From positions 1 through 19,023 of the forward strand of contig JAFTYS010000006.1 of NCBI GenBank assembly GCA_017461285.1: a DNA stretch of 19,023 nucleotides. Reading direction: 5' to 3'. Numbering within the stretch: the stretch's first letter is position 1; each line of letters opens with the position of its first letter. Origin of the DNA: Bacteroidales bacterium (GTDB taxonomy: Bacteria > Bacteroidota > Bacteroidia > Bacteroidales > UBA932). Below are positions 1-8,272 of this stretch, piece by piece. A model generated the notes under the pieces. That model was given only the letters and a program-made list of their open reading frames with translations. It searched no databases and had not been told where the DNA came from. The position numbers were made by a program, and so were the translations under genes.

Positions 1-1
1 C

Positions 2-517
2 ATCGGAACAATTCCGGTAGACGCCATCTATACACCGATCAAGAATGTCAACTGGACTGTAGAGAACTGGCGTGTAGAGCATAAGACCGACTATGAAAAG
101 CTCAACCTGGAGATCGTTACCGACGGTTCGATCACTCCTAACGTAGCTCTTCAGGAGGCTGCAAACATCCTCATCTATCACTTCAAGTTGTTTACTGACG
201 ACAAGAAGCTTTCATTCGAAAGCACAATCGAGTCTGAGTCTAAGGAACTTGACGAGGAGTCACTCCACATGAGGCATCTTCTTCTCACCAAGCTTTCAGA
301 GGTTGGTCTCTCAGTGAGAGCATACAACTGTCTCAAGGCTGCGGACATCGATACATTCGCTGACCTCGTGTCTTACTCAAGAAACGAGCTCATGAAGTTC
401 AGAAACTTCGGAAGGAAGTCTCTCAATGAGATCGATATCCTTGTAGAGAAGATGAAGCTTTCATTCGGAATGGATGTTACCAAGTATAATATTGAACCTA
501 AGAAAAAGAACGTTTAA
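2..517 (+). CDS. rpoA: RNA polymerase alpha subunit, 3' part (partial)
   Basis: The reading frame is open from the left edge of the window to the TAA at 515-517, so the 5' part of the gene lies outside. The visible 171 residues start inside the N-terminal assembly domain, with [13 protein letters not shown], the TDYEKL segment and the ALQEAANIL segment typical of bacterial alpha. An acidic linker follows, then the complete C-terminal domain. The C-terminal domain carries [14 protein letters not shown], which holds the Arg and Asn that contact UP-element DNA in Escherichia coli alpha (R265 and N268), and the FGRKSLNEI helix-hairpin-helix segment. The product is the scaffold for RNA polymerase assembly, and its C-terminal domain touches upstream DNA and activators. 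The lysine-rich tail is normal for Bacteroidota. rplQ follows after 5 bases, the standard end of the alpha operon. Confidence 0.97.
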   Translation: MGTIPVDAIYTPIKNVNWTVENWRVEHKTDYEKLNLEIVTDGSITPNVALQEAANILIYHFKLFTDDKKLSFESTIESESKELDEESLHMRHLLLTKLSEVGLSVRAYNCLKAADIDTFADLVSYSRNELMKFRNFGRKSLNEIDILVEKMKLSFGMDVTKYNIEPKKKNV

Positions 518-522
518 GCAAT

Positions 523-996
523 ATGAGGCACAATAAAGCAATCAACCACCTTGGTCGCAAGAGCGGACACCGCAAGGCTCTCCTCGCTAACATGGCTGCT
601 TCTCTTATCCTTCACAAGAGAATCCAGACAACTGTAGCAAAGGCAAAGGCTCTCCAGACATATGTCGAGCCGCTCATCACCAAGTCAAAAGACGATTCGA
701 CTCACTCACGTCGTGTCGTATTCAGCTACCTCAAGAGCAAGGAGGCTGTTTCAGAACTCTTCCGTACAGTTGCTCCGAAGATCGCTGACCGTCCAGGCGG
801 ATACACTCGCGTGTTGAAGACTGGTTTCCGTCAGGGTGACGGTGCTGACATGGCTCTCATCGAGCTCGTCGACTTCAACGAGGCAGCTCTTGCAGCAGCT
901 CCTAAGAAAGCTGCAAAGAAGACTACCCGTCGTAGCTCAAAGAAGGCTGTTGAGGCTGCTCCTGCTGCAGAGGTCGAGACACCGGCAGCTGAGTAA
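523..996 (+). CDS. rplQ: 50S ribosomal protein L17
   Basis: This 157-residue protein begins [20 protein letters not shown], the hallmark N-terminus of bacterial L17. It continues with the conserved [15 protein letters not shown] helix and ends its folded part with [21 protein letters not shown]17 binds 23S rRNA near the polypeptide exit tunnel. From about residue 117 onward there is a low-complexity tail rich in Ala, Lys and Glu, making the protein longer than the roughly 127-residue E. coli L17; such tails are common in Bacteroidota. The start is only 5 bases after rpoA, so the two are co-transcribed. Codons are strongly biased (many ctc, atc, aag, cgt), as expected of a highly expressed gene. 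It is the last gene of the operon and a terminator follows 37 bases downstream. Confidence 0.97.
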   Translation: MRHNKAINHLGRKSGHRKALLANMAASLILHKRIQTTVAKAKALQTYVEPLITKSKDDSTHSRRVVFSYLKSKEAVSELFRTVAPKIADRPGGYTRVLKTGFRQGDGADMALIELVDFNEAALAAAPKKAAKKTTRRSSKKAVEAAPAAEVETPAAE

Positions 997-1032
997 TCAG
1001 ACAGAATCAAAGCGGCTTTTGCCGCACATGAT

Positions 1033-1069
1033 AAAAGACTCCGGGACCGCAAGGTCGCCGGAGTCTTTT
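1033..1069. terminator. Bidirectional hairpin terminator between rplQ and the HTCS gene
   Basis: The left arm aaaagactccgg (1033-1044) and right arm ccggagtctttt (1058-1069) are perfect reverse complements. Inside, gacc/ggtc closes a GCAA (GNRA-type) tetraloop at 1049-1052, leaving one unpaired G at 1057. Each arm gives a T-rich run on its outgoing strand, so the hairpin can end both the rplQ transcript and the opposing regulator transcript, whose stop codon is only 16 bases away. Flanking gccgca (1021-1026) and tgcggc (1074-1079) can extend the pairing, and a small gcggc-tttt-gccgc hairpin sits at 1012-1025. Confidence 0.88.
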
Positions 1070-1084
1070 GGTTTGCGGCACAGA

Positions 1085-4000
1085 CTACTGGTTTTCTTTT
1101 GTCTGCTTCTTGTATTGGCTTGGAGTCAGACCTGTGGCGTTCTTGAAGGCAGTGCTGAAATAGCTCTGGCTGGCAAATCCGGTGAGATCCGAGATTTCGG
1201 CAATCGTAAGTCCTGTGGTCTCCATCAGTGTTTTTGCCCTTTCCAGCCTGATGCGTGTGATGTACTCCTTGGTGCCTGAACCCGTTATTGCCTTCATCTT
1301 GTTGAATAGCGAAGCCCTGCTTACTCCCAGCTCCCTGCATATGAGCTGCTGGTCAAGATATGGGTCGCTTATGTGTTCTGCAATCACAGCATTCAGCTTC
1401 AGAATGAAGCCTTCTTCTGATGAGCCATATCCGGCTGTAGTTTCCTTTTCGCTTCCAAGGTATCTTTTGCGGATATTCTCCTTGCGTCTGAGAAGATTGC
1501 GAATCAGTTCCACCAGGGTTTCCGTCTCGAACGGTTTGGCCATATACGCATCAGCACCGACCTTGTATGAGTCACTCTGACTCTGCTCCTCGCCTCTGGC
1601 CGTGAGAAGGATGATAGGGATGTGGATAAATCGTTCATCCGTCTTCATCCGGCTGCAGAGTGTGTATCCGTCTCCGTCAGGCATGTTTACGTCGCTTACT
1701 ATTATATCCGGCATATATCCGCCTTCGAGCATTTCAAAGACCTTTTCTCCTCCTTCTGCGGTCATTATTTCCGCGAAGTCAGCGTTCATTGACTCCCGGA
1801 GGAAGTCGAGCAGGTCCGGGTTGTCATCTACGAGCAGTACCTTCTTGTCGACAGTGCTGAACGAAACTCCATCCGGAATATTTGTCTGGTCAGCAGGATT
1901 ATAGCCTATGAGTTCGTTCAGATATGCCTTTGCAGGTACAATCTCGTTTTTCCTGTTTCCGATGACAGGAATCTCCCACCAGAATGTCGCTCCTCTGTCG
2001 GCATTGTCTTCAGCTCCGATCCGTCCGCCATGAAGTTCGATGAGTATCTTTGAATATGACAGACCTATGCCGCTTCCGTACTGCTCATTCTTGCTTTGGT
2101 AGAAGCGTGTGAAAAGCTTGTCGGTATCGATGCCATGCAGACCGGGACCCTGATCTGAAATGCTGGTCCTGACCATGCCGTCATCAGTAAGAGATGTCCT
2201 GATGGTGATCGTATCTGATGCGCCGCTGTGTTTGACGGCATTCATAAGTATGTTGGTGAGTACTGTCTCGCACTTCGTCTTGTCGAACTCGGACTCGGTG
2301 ACGTCAGGTGACAGTTCGGTGACTATTTCAATGCCTTCTGCATGTTCCTCACTTATGATGTCTTCTATCGAATCCTTCAACCAGCTGTTGAAATCTGTCC
2401 TTTCCAGCTTCAGACTGTTCTTGCCGACTTCCATCTTTCTGAGATCAAGGACCATATTGAGAAGGTCCCGCATCCTTCGTGACTGTCTGTATATCCTGCT
2501 CAGGACCGGGTAATGGCTGTCTTCCGTGTCCATTGCTCCGAGGATACGTTTCATAGGTGCCATTATCAGGGTCAGAGGTGTCCTCAGCTCATGGCTTATG
2601 TTGATCAGGAACTGCACTTTTTCTTCATATATTTTTTGTTCCTGCTCCTTCATTGCCAGTTTGAGTCTGTTGCTGCGTCTGCGGGTCACCGTGGTATGGA
2701 TGGAAAATGCCATGGCGGAAACGATAAGAAGTACTGTCATGATGAACCATCCGGAGAAATACCATGGCTGCGGAATCCTCAGGGTCATCAGACTTACAGG
2801 TTCGCACCATTCTCCGCTGCGTCTTGTGCATGAGACCATGATTTCATGTCTGCCCGGCTTGTTCAGCTGCTGAAGAAGCAGTACGGGTGACTTGCTTTCG
2901 TATACGGAACCCATGTCCGGTATCAGAAACCTGTATACCTTTTCTCTGAATATGTCCTTTTCCTGAGATGATACGCTGATTTCAATCCTTTTGCTGTTTC
3001 TTGGAATCCTGCATGTTCCGTCGCTGTCCGGACTGACTTCTTCATTGTCTACGGACAGACCGTACAGCTTTAGAGAAGGTTCATCCATGGTATCTATCAG
3101 ATAATCGTTGTCGATCCTGAGCAGGCCCTGTACTCCTCCCAGATACACATCCCCTTCCCTTGATACCAGATGCGGCTTGCTAAGATATTCGTTTGATGCA
3201 GCTCCGTCCGATTCTCCGAAAAGTGTGAAGCTGTCAGAATCCTTGAGGTATGCATAAAGACCGTTGTCTGTACCTACCCATACCCTTGACCTTCCGTCGC
3301 ATGCCACCGATGCAGCCGTATTCAGGAGAGTCGTGCGTACATGGGAGAATGTCCCTTCCTTCGTGTCGAAACGGCATAGACCTTCGTCGGTCGCAAGCCA
3401 TATGATACCTTCAGCATCGAGATGTCCGCAATTGATCATATGCTTGTTCGTGTGGCCTTTTCTGAGAATCCGGGATTCTCCGTTGGGGAGGAGGTAGATG
3501 TTATAGTAGTCATGCAGCCATAAACCCTCATCGGAACGGCTTATGGTCATCAGATTGCCGTTGGATTGCTCTCCAATGTCGAATCCTATCATGGTGCATC
3601 GGCCCGTCGTCTTGTCAAGCCGACGGATCGTATTGCTTATCAGCAGCAGACTCCCGTCTGCCCCGTTGGACAGGTTGAGACTTCTTCCGGCATACTTCAG
3701 CAGATAGTTTATGTCCGGATCGTCTATGTGAAGAGGACGTATCTTGCCCGTATGCTTGTCAAACAGCCATATTCTGTCGGCATAGACCGACAAGGCAAGT
3801 TCGCTGTCGGAATATGAAGCTATTGAAACAACCTTTGTCTTCAGAGTCGAAGGATAGTGGGTGAATGTTCCTTCTTTAGGATCGAACCTGTTCAGGCCTT
3901 CGCCGTCCGTACCTATCCAGATGTCTTCGGACCTGCCGTCCTGATGCAGGCACAGGACGGTAGGGTTGCTGAGTCCCGTGTCCAGTCCTATATGGCTGTC

Positions 4001-4981
4001 TGAATATGTGTTCATTCCGCTTTGGCTTATTCTGATGAGTCCTTCGCGGATACTGCCGGCCCAGATATTGCCGTAATCGTCAGTGTAGAGGCTCTTTATC
4101 GAGTGGGCGGGAAGAGAAGACGGGTCGCCGGCGACATGTGACAGCACCCTGATGTCTCCTGATTCAGGGCTGATTATGTTGATTCCTCCTCCGTCGGTTC
4201 CTGCCCAGATTGAAGAATCACGTTCAGTCATGCATAGCACGACGTCGTTGCTGAGGTCCGAATCCGAAGTACTGTATCTTCTTATCAGTCTGCCGTCCTT
4301 TTCAAAGACGCCGATGCCGTTGTTGTAGAATGAAATCCATATCCGTCCTCTGCTGTCGATGAGTATGGCGGTTATTTCATTGAACAGTGAGAAAGGAGCC
4401 TTCCTTACCTCTCCTGTTTCAGTGTCCATGAGTACAAGTCCGTTGTGCGAGCCGCACAACAGCGTGTGACTGTCCATCATGACTATGTTGTTTATGAGGA
4501 AGTCCGGATATTCGTCAAGCACATTGAACAGGGTGAGGGATGAATCCGAGAAGGTATACCTGTATATTTTCCGGTTGCTTCCGAACCATATGCCGTCGTC
4601 GTCCTGACACATGCTCTGGAACGGGTATCCTTCGCTTTCATCTCCTTCCGGTCTGACAATCTGAAAATGTGTTCCGCTCTTTCTTATGGGCCATCTGTTG
4701 GTGAGGATCCATAGATCGCCGTTTCTGTCGGTTTCAGTCCTGAAGACGCGGCGTCCGGTAAAGACCGAGTCCTGGTGGCTGTGGAGCATATGACCGTTGA
4801 AACTGTAAAGCCCGTTAGGCGTACCCACCCATACGTCTCCATCCTTTTCCTTATAGATGGAGTTTACTGTCGAGGTCAGTCCCTCTTTCTTGGATATGCT
4901 GGTATATATGTACTTCTCCTGTGCAGATATTACTGAAGCGATAAGGAAGAGAAGGATACTTGAGAGAATGGTCTTGTTCAT
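1085..4981 (-). CDS. Hybrid two-component system sensor/regulator (HTCS) of the adjacent PUL
   Basis: One 1298-residue polypeptide combines sensor and regulator. In order: a signal peptide (cleavage near SAQ, residues 20-23); a periplasmic double-propeller-type region (about 25-650) with roughly ten motifs of the type IWAGTDGGGINI and IWIGTDGEGLNRFD; a Y_Y_Y domain (about 660-735); a membrane helix (about 745-767); a histidine kinase with H797 in ISHELRTPL; an ATPase domain (about 895-1005) with GSGIGLSYSK; a receiver domain with acidic pair D1052/D1053, phospho-acceptor D1097 in VSDVNMPD and K1149; and an AraC-type DNA-binding domain (about 1190-1290). All key catalytic residues are present, so it should be active. 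In Bacteroides, such proteins bind an oligosaccharide in the periplasm and activate the neighbouring susCD operon, here divergent. I chose ATG 4981; an in-frame TTG at 4990 would only add three residues. The ligand is unknown, presumably a beta-glucan oligosaccharide given the GH16 gene. Confidence 0.94.
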   Translation of the reverse strand: MNKTILSSILLFLIASVISAQEKYIYTSISKKEGLTSTVNSIYKEKDGDVWVGTPNGLYSFNGHMLHSHQDSVFTGRRVFRTETDRNGDLWILTNRWPIRKSGTHFQIVRPEGDESEGYPFQSMCQDDDGIWFGSNRKIYRYTFSDSSLTLFNVLDEYPDFLINNIVMMDSHTLLCGSHNGLVLMDTETGEVRKAPFSLFNEITAILIDSRGRIWISFYNNGIGVFEKDGRLIRRYSTSDSDLSNDVVLCMTERDSSIWAGTDGGGINIISPESGDIRVLSHVAGDPSSLPAHSIKSLYTDDYGNIWAGSIREGLIRISQSGMNTYSDSHIGLDTGLSNPTVLCLHQDGRSEDIWIGTDGEGLNRFDPKEGTFTHYPSTLKTKVVSIASYSDSELALSVYADRIWLFDKHTGKIRPLHIDDPDINYLLKYAGRSLNLSNGADGSLLLISNTIRRLDKTTGRCTMIGFDIGEQSNGNLMTISRSDEGLWLHDYYNIYLLPNGESRILRKGHTNKHMINCGHLDAEGIIWLATDEGLCRFDTKEGTFSHVRTTLLNTAASVACDGRSRVWVGTDNGLYAYLKDSDSFTLFGESDGAASNEYLSKPHLVSREGDVYLGGVQGLLRIDNDYLIDTMDEPSLKLYGLSVDNEEVSPDSDGTCRIPRNSKRIEISVSSQEKDIFREKVYRFLIPDMGSVYESKSPVLLLQQLNKPGRHEIMVSCTRRSGEWCEPVSLMTLRIPQPWYFSGWFIMTVLLIVSAMAFSIHTTVTRRRSNRLKLAMKEQEQKIYEEKVQFLINISHELRTPLTLIMAPMKRILGAMDTEDSHYPVLSRIYRQSRRMRDLLNMVLDLRKMEVGKNSLKLERTDFNSWLKDSIEDIISEEHAEGIEIVTELSPDVTESEFDKTKCETVLTNILMNAVKHSGASDTITIRTSLTDDGMVRTSISDQGPGLHGIDTDKLFTRFYQSKNEQYGSGIGLSYSKILIELHGGRIGAEDNADRGATFWWEIPVIGNRKNEIVPAKAYLNELIGYNPADQTNIPDGVSFSTVDKKVLLVDDNPDLLDFLRESMNADFAEIMTAEGGEKVFEMLEGGYMPDIIVSDVNMPDGDGYTLCSRMKTDERFIHIPIILLTARGEEQSQSDSYKVGADAYMAKPFETETLVELIRNLLRRKENIRKRYLGSEKETTAGYGSSEEGFILKLNAVIAEHISDPYLDQQLICRELGVSRASLFNKMKAITGSGTKEYITRIRLERAKTLMETTGLTIAEISDLTGFASQSYFSTAFKNATGLTPSQYKKQTKENQ

Positions 4982-5003
4982 GGTTATCAATCAGGGTTGA
5001 ATA

Positions 5004-5035
5004 CAAAGATACTAAATATGGCCAATGTTTTCAAA
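5004..5035 (-). promoter_or_regulatory. Promoter of the HTCS gene (Bacteroidota type)
   Basis: Read on the minus strand, TATCTTTG (5011 down to 5004) matches the -7 consensus TAnnTTTG. A TTTG (5035 down to 5032) lies 20 bases further upstream as a -33 element, close to the spacing known for Bacteroidota promoters. The predicted transcript start is about 15-20 bases before the ATG at 4981, giving a very short leader. Confidence 0.7.
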
Positions 5036-5056
5036 AATGTCTAAGAATCTTTAAAA

Positions 5057-5077
5057 TACCGCTTTTCAGAGGCGGTA
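5057..5077. promoter_or_regulatory. Inverted repeat, candidate operator between HTCS and susC
   Basis: taccgc (5057-5062) and gcggta (5072-5077) are perfect inverted arms around a 9-base centre. The element is between the two divergent promoters, about 60 bases upstream of the susC -7 box and behind the HTCS -33 box. Position fits an activator or autoregulation site. No T-run follows the right arm, so a terminator is unlikely. It could also be a chance palindrome. Confidence 0.35.
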
Positions 5078-5135
5078 ATAGACAAAATATGAAACTTAAT
5101 GGCTAAATTTGAATCAGCACAATTACAAGCCAGCT

Positions 5136-5143
5136 TAACTTTG
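5136..5143 (+). promoter_or_regulatory. -7 element of the susC operon promoter
   Basis: TAACTTTG matches TAnnTTTG and ends 25 bases before the susC ATG, giving a short A-rich leader (about 5150-5168). The best upstream TTTG (5108-5111) is 24 bases away, farther than the usual 19-21, so the -33 element is weak. That agrees with a promoter needing an activator such as the HTCS. Confidence 0.6.
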
Positions 5144-5168
5144 CATCGGGAAATAAAACCGGGAAAAC

Positions 5169-8100
5169 ATGAAAAAGTATTCATTTGCCATCTTTTTGAT
5201 TCTTACATGTGCATGTGCGGTCTCTGCGCAGACGCATCCTGAGGACTCTCTTGTTCTGGAGGAGTCTGTCGTTATCGGAATGGGTACCCAGAAGAGAGGA
5301 TCCATTACGGCTTCGGTATCTACGGTTTCCTCTGAGAAAGTGGCGTACAGACCTGTTACCGATATTACGAGCGCATTGCAGGGAAACGTGGTCGGGCTGA
5401 CAATTTCTTCCGATGCGGTTGCTTCTGGAGTGGGAGGCGAACCGGGAGCCGGAATTGATTTCAAGATCAGGGGAACCGGTTCTATAAACGGAGGAGGTCC
5501 ATATGTCCTTGTCGATGGAGTGGAACAGAGTCTCGGGAACATCAATCCGGCATATATTGAAAGCATAACCGTGCTTAAGGACGCTTCTGCATCTGCGGTC
5601 TATGGCGCCAGGGCTGCCTATGGTGTGGTTCTGGTGACGACCAGAAGTGGGGAAGACAGCGATGATCCGACGGTGAGCTACAGCGGCTCTATAGGCTTCA
5701 GTACTCCAGTAAGCATGCCTGAGATGATGTCTTCTCTCGAATTTGCGGATCACATGAACATGATGAGGGAGAATTCCGGCAAGGCACCTCTTTTCAGTCC
5801 ATCGGCTATAGAGAAGATCAAGGCCTTTGCGGAAGATCCGTATTCGGAGGATTATCCCGGAGTGGAACCGAATTCTTCAAAAGACGGCTGGGCTTCGGCC
5901 TATGGCAGCCAATACGCCGATACCGACTGGTTCGACTATTATTTCAAGGATTACTCCATGCGTCATGCCCATAATCTCAGCGTATCGGGAGGCTCGCGGA
6001 AGATAAGGTATTATGTGGGAGCCGGATATGTCCGTCAGGGTGGTCTTATTGACCACGTGGAGGACGAACTTGACAAATACACGGTAAACATGAAATTCTC
6101 CTTTCTTGCAAAGGAGTGGCTCAGATTCAACCTGAGCAACAATCTTTCCGTTACAGACATAGCGCGCCCTATGGCTGACCAGACGATCTTCTATGCCCAG
6201 ATTTCCGATAAATATCCGACCCAGGCAACTGTTCTCCCCGTCGGCGGCCTGTATGATATCCCTTCATGGAATGAAGTGATGTATCTTAAGGAAACAGATT
6301 TTGACCGTATTGAGGTATCTGATGCAGTTTCTTTTTCAGTTACGGCGACTCCTGTCGAGGGTCTGGATGTGACAGCGGAAATGAGAGGACGTCTTGATGT
6401 GCAGAACAGCACCTTCAGGATGGGTGTACCGAAGACCACTCTTCCCGGAGGACGGATTGTGGCTACATCCGGCAGCAGGCAGGGCTATCGGTATCCCGGC
6501 ATACATTGGAAGAACATGAGTTTCGGATCATATACAAGCGGACATGTATTCAATTATTATCTCTCCCCAAGTGTCAACGCGTCATATCAGGCCGTATCCG
6601 AGACTCATTTCTTCAAGGTCATGGCAGGATTTCAGGCGGAACTGCAGGAAAACTCCGGCGGCTATGCATACAAGGGCGGTATGCTCAGCGAAGAAGTCTT
6701 TTCATTCGACAATGCAGACGGAAGACTGATCGCTGATGAAAGCAGGGACCATTGGTCGACTATGGGATTCTTTGCAAGGGCAAACTGGAACTGGAAGGAA
6801 ATGTTCTTCGCTGAAATAAGCGGGCGCGCCGACGGGTCATCAAGATTTGCTCCCGGCAGCAGATGGGGACTTTTCCCTTCTGCATCGGTAGGATATGATC
6901 TTGCAGCTACAGAAATCTTCCGGGAATCAGCCGCCCCGTTCAGCCAGCTCAAGATCCGTCTTTCGTATGGACGCCTTGGAAATCAGAGCGGTGCGGGACT
7001 GTATGAATATCTTGGACTGATGAATGTCAGTTCTTCGTCTCCCGGTGCGTGGCTTCTTCCTGGAGCAACGCAGGAGGCCGTCACGGGGGCTGTGGCATTT
7101 GCGCCTTCCATGATAAGTCCGCACATCACATGGGAAAAGGTTGACAATGCGGATATCGGGCTTGATGTTCTGGTCTTCGGCAATAGGATGAGCCTTGTCT
7201 TCGATGCGTACCAGCGCGTTACCAGGGATATGCTCGGTCCGGCAGAGGCTATCCCGTCTTTCAGCGGAATAGCGGCTCCGGACAGGGCAAGGACCAATAA
7301 TGCGACACTGCGTAACCGTGGCTGGGAACTTTCGTTAAGCTGGACCGACAGGTTTTCGGGTGGGTTCAGATACCGTGTGGGATTCAATGTCTTCGATTAT
7401 AGGGCCAAGGTTACCGCATACAGCAATCCTGAAGGTGTGATATCCAACAATCATACGGGGCTGGAGGCGAACAAGGGTTATTATGCAGGAATGGATATCG
7501 GTGAGATATGGGGCTACAAGGCTGACAGGCTGTTTGAGTCGGATGAAGAGGCTGCTCTCTATCCTGTCGACCTGAGTTTCTTCAAGGCCAGAGACCTTTG
7601 GAAGGCAGGAGATCTCATGTACGAAGATGTGGATGGAGACGGTGCTGTAAATCCGGGGAAAGGCACTGTTGAGGACCATGGCGATCTGGTGGTGATTGGC
7701 AATGCGACCCCTCGCTTCTCGTTTGGAATCAATCTTTCAGCCGGCTACAAGGGTCTGGAAGTAACAGCTCTTTTACAAGGCGTCGGAAAACGGGATTTCC
7801 CGATGGCCGGAAGCACGTATCTGTTCGGAGGACGCAACTATTTCAAGGATCATCTGGACAGGTTCTCTCCAGAAAATCCTTCAGGATGGCTTCCGCGCCT
7901 GACGGACGGAACAGGTTCCGGTGATCTGGACTGGAAGGTCAATACAGGGTACAATACCTCCAGATATCTGCTGAATGGAGCATATATGAGGCTGAAGAAT
8001 CTCATGGTGTCGTATTCGTTCGGCGGGAAGGTTCTGGGAAAACTGCGCCTCAGGGATCTGAAGGTATATGTTTCATGCGACAACCTGCTTACTCTGGATG

Positions 8101-8267
8101 CGCTTCCCGGGGCCTTTGATCCCGAAACGATGAATATTGTGAGCACATGGGCAGGAGGCAGTCTGAGTGCCGCTCCGGGTCTTACATCTGCCTTGTCACA
8201 GAACGGCAACGGAAAAGTCTATCCTCTTTCGAGGACTATGGTCATGGGTGTGGAAATAAAATTCTGA
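5169..8267 (+). CDS. SusC-family TonB-dependent outer-membrane glycan transporter lacking the N-terminal extension domain
   Basis: This 1032-residue protein has a signal peptide (cleavage after residue 20 or 21, VSA/Q). Ten or so residues later comes the TonB-box region LVLEESVVIGMGTQKRGS, then the plug domain (about 40-160) with TSALQGNVVGLTI, FKIRGTGSINGGGPYVLVDG and ITVLKDASASAVYGARAAYG, all SusC/RagA signatures. The rest is the beta-barrel, ending in the typical EIKF with terminal Phe for barrel assembly. A DVDGDG acidic loop near residue 820 resembles the calcium-type loops often seen in this family. SusC forms the channel under the SusD lid and imports oligosaccharides using TonB energy. 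Most family members carry an 80-residue carboxypeptidase-regulatory-like domain between signal peptide and TonB box; here there is no room for one. susD starts 5 bases downstream. Confidence 0.96.
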   Translation: MKKYSFAIFLILTCACAVSAQTHPEDSLVLEESVVIGMGTQKRGSITASVSTVSSEKVAYRPVTDITSALQGNVVGLTISSDAVASGVGGEPGAGIDFKIRGTGSINGGGPYVLVDGVEQSLGNINPAYIESITVLKDASASAVYGARAAYGVVLVTTRSGEDSDDPTVSYSGSIGFSTPVSMPEMMSSLEFADHMNMMRENSGKAPLFSPSAIEKIKAFAEDPYSEDYPGVEPNSSKDGWASAYGSQYADTDWFDYYFKDYSMRHAHNLSVSGGSRKIRYYVGAGYVRQGGLIDHVEDELDKYTVNMKFSFLAKEWLRFNLSNNLSVTDIARPMADQTIFYAQISDKYPTQATVLPVGGLYDIPSWNEVMYLKETDFDRIEVSDAVSFSVTATPVEGLDVTAEMRGRLDVQNSTFRMGVPKTTLPGGRIVATSGSRQGYRYPGIHWKNMSFGSYTSGHVFNYYLSPSVNASYQAVSETHFFKVMAGFQAELQENSGGYAYKGGMLSEEVFSFDNADGRLIADESRDHWSTMGFFARANWNWKEMFFAEISGRADGSSRFAPGSRWGLFPSASVGYDLAATEIFRESAAPFSQLKIRLSYGRLGNQSGAGLYEYLGLMNVSSSSPGAWLLPGATQEAVTGAVAFAPSMISPHITWEKVDNADIGLDVLVFGNRMSLVFDAYQRVTRDMLGPAEAIPSFSGIAAPDRARTNNATLRNRGWELSLSWTDRFSGGFRYRVGFNVFDYRAKVTAYSNPEGVISNNHTGLEANKGYYAGMDIGEIWGYKADRLFESDEEAALYPVDLSFFKARDLWKAGDLMYEDVDGDGAVNPGKGTVEDHGDLVVIGNATPRFSFGINLSAGYKGLEVTALLQGVGKRDFPMAGSTYLFGGRNYFKDHLDRFSPENPSGWLPRLTDGTGSGDLDWKVNTGYNTSRYLLNGAYMRLKNLMVSYSFGGKVLGKLRLRDLKVYVSCDNLLTLDALPGAFDPETMNIVSTWAGGSLSAAPGLTSALSQNGNGKVYPLSRTMVMGVEIKF

Positions 8268-8272
8268 ATGAG

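Noticed and set aside
1..517. Interpreting 188-517 as a separate small gene
   Set aside because: The frame is open to the left edge and encodes continuous RpoA sequence; position 188 is an internal TTG.
831..1340. Overlapping reading frames on both strands at the rplQ end (including 836-1279 plus and 831-1340 minus)
   Set aside because: They are shadows of rplQ and the HTCS gene: low-complexity Leu/Arg or Ser/Ala composition comes from the Ala/Lys-rich L17 tail, and they cross the terminator hairpin.
5181..5753. 190-residue open frame on the minus strand inside susC
   Set aside because: It lies fully within the well-supported SusC plug-coding region, has no recognisable domain and no promoter or start context.
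8147..8272. Upstream start for SusD that would add 42 residues
   Set aside because: It would overlap the end of susC and bury the lipoprotein signal; ATG 8273 gives a correct lipobox and a 5-base intergenic gap.
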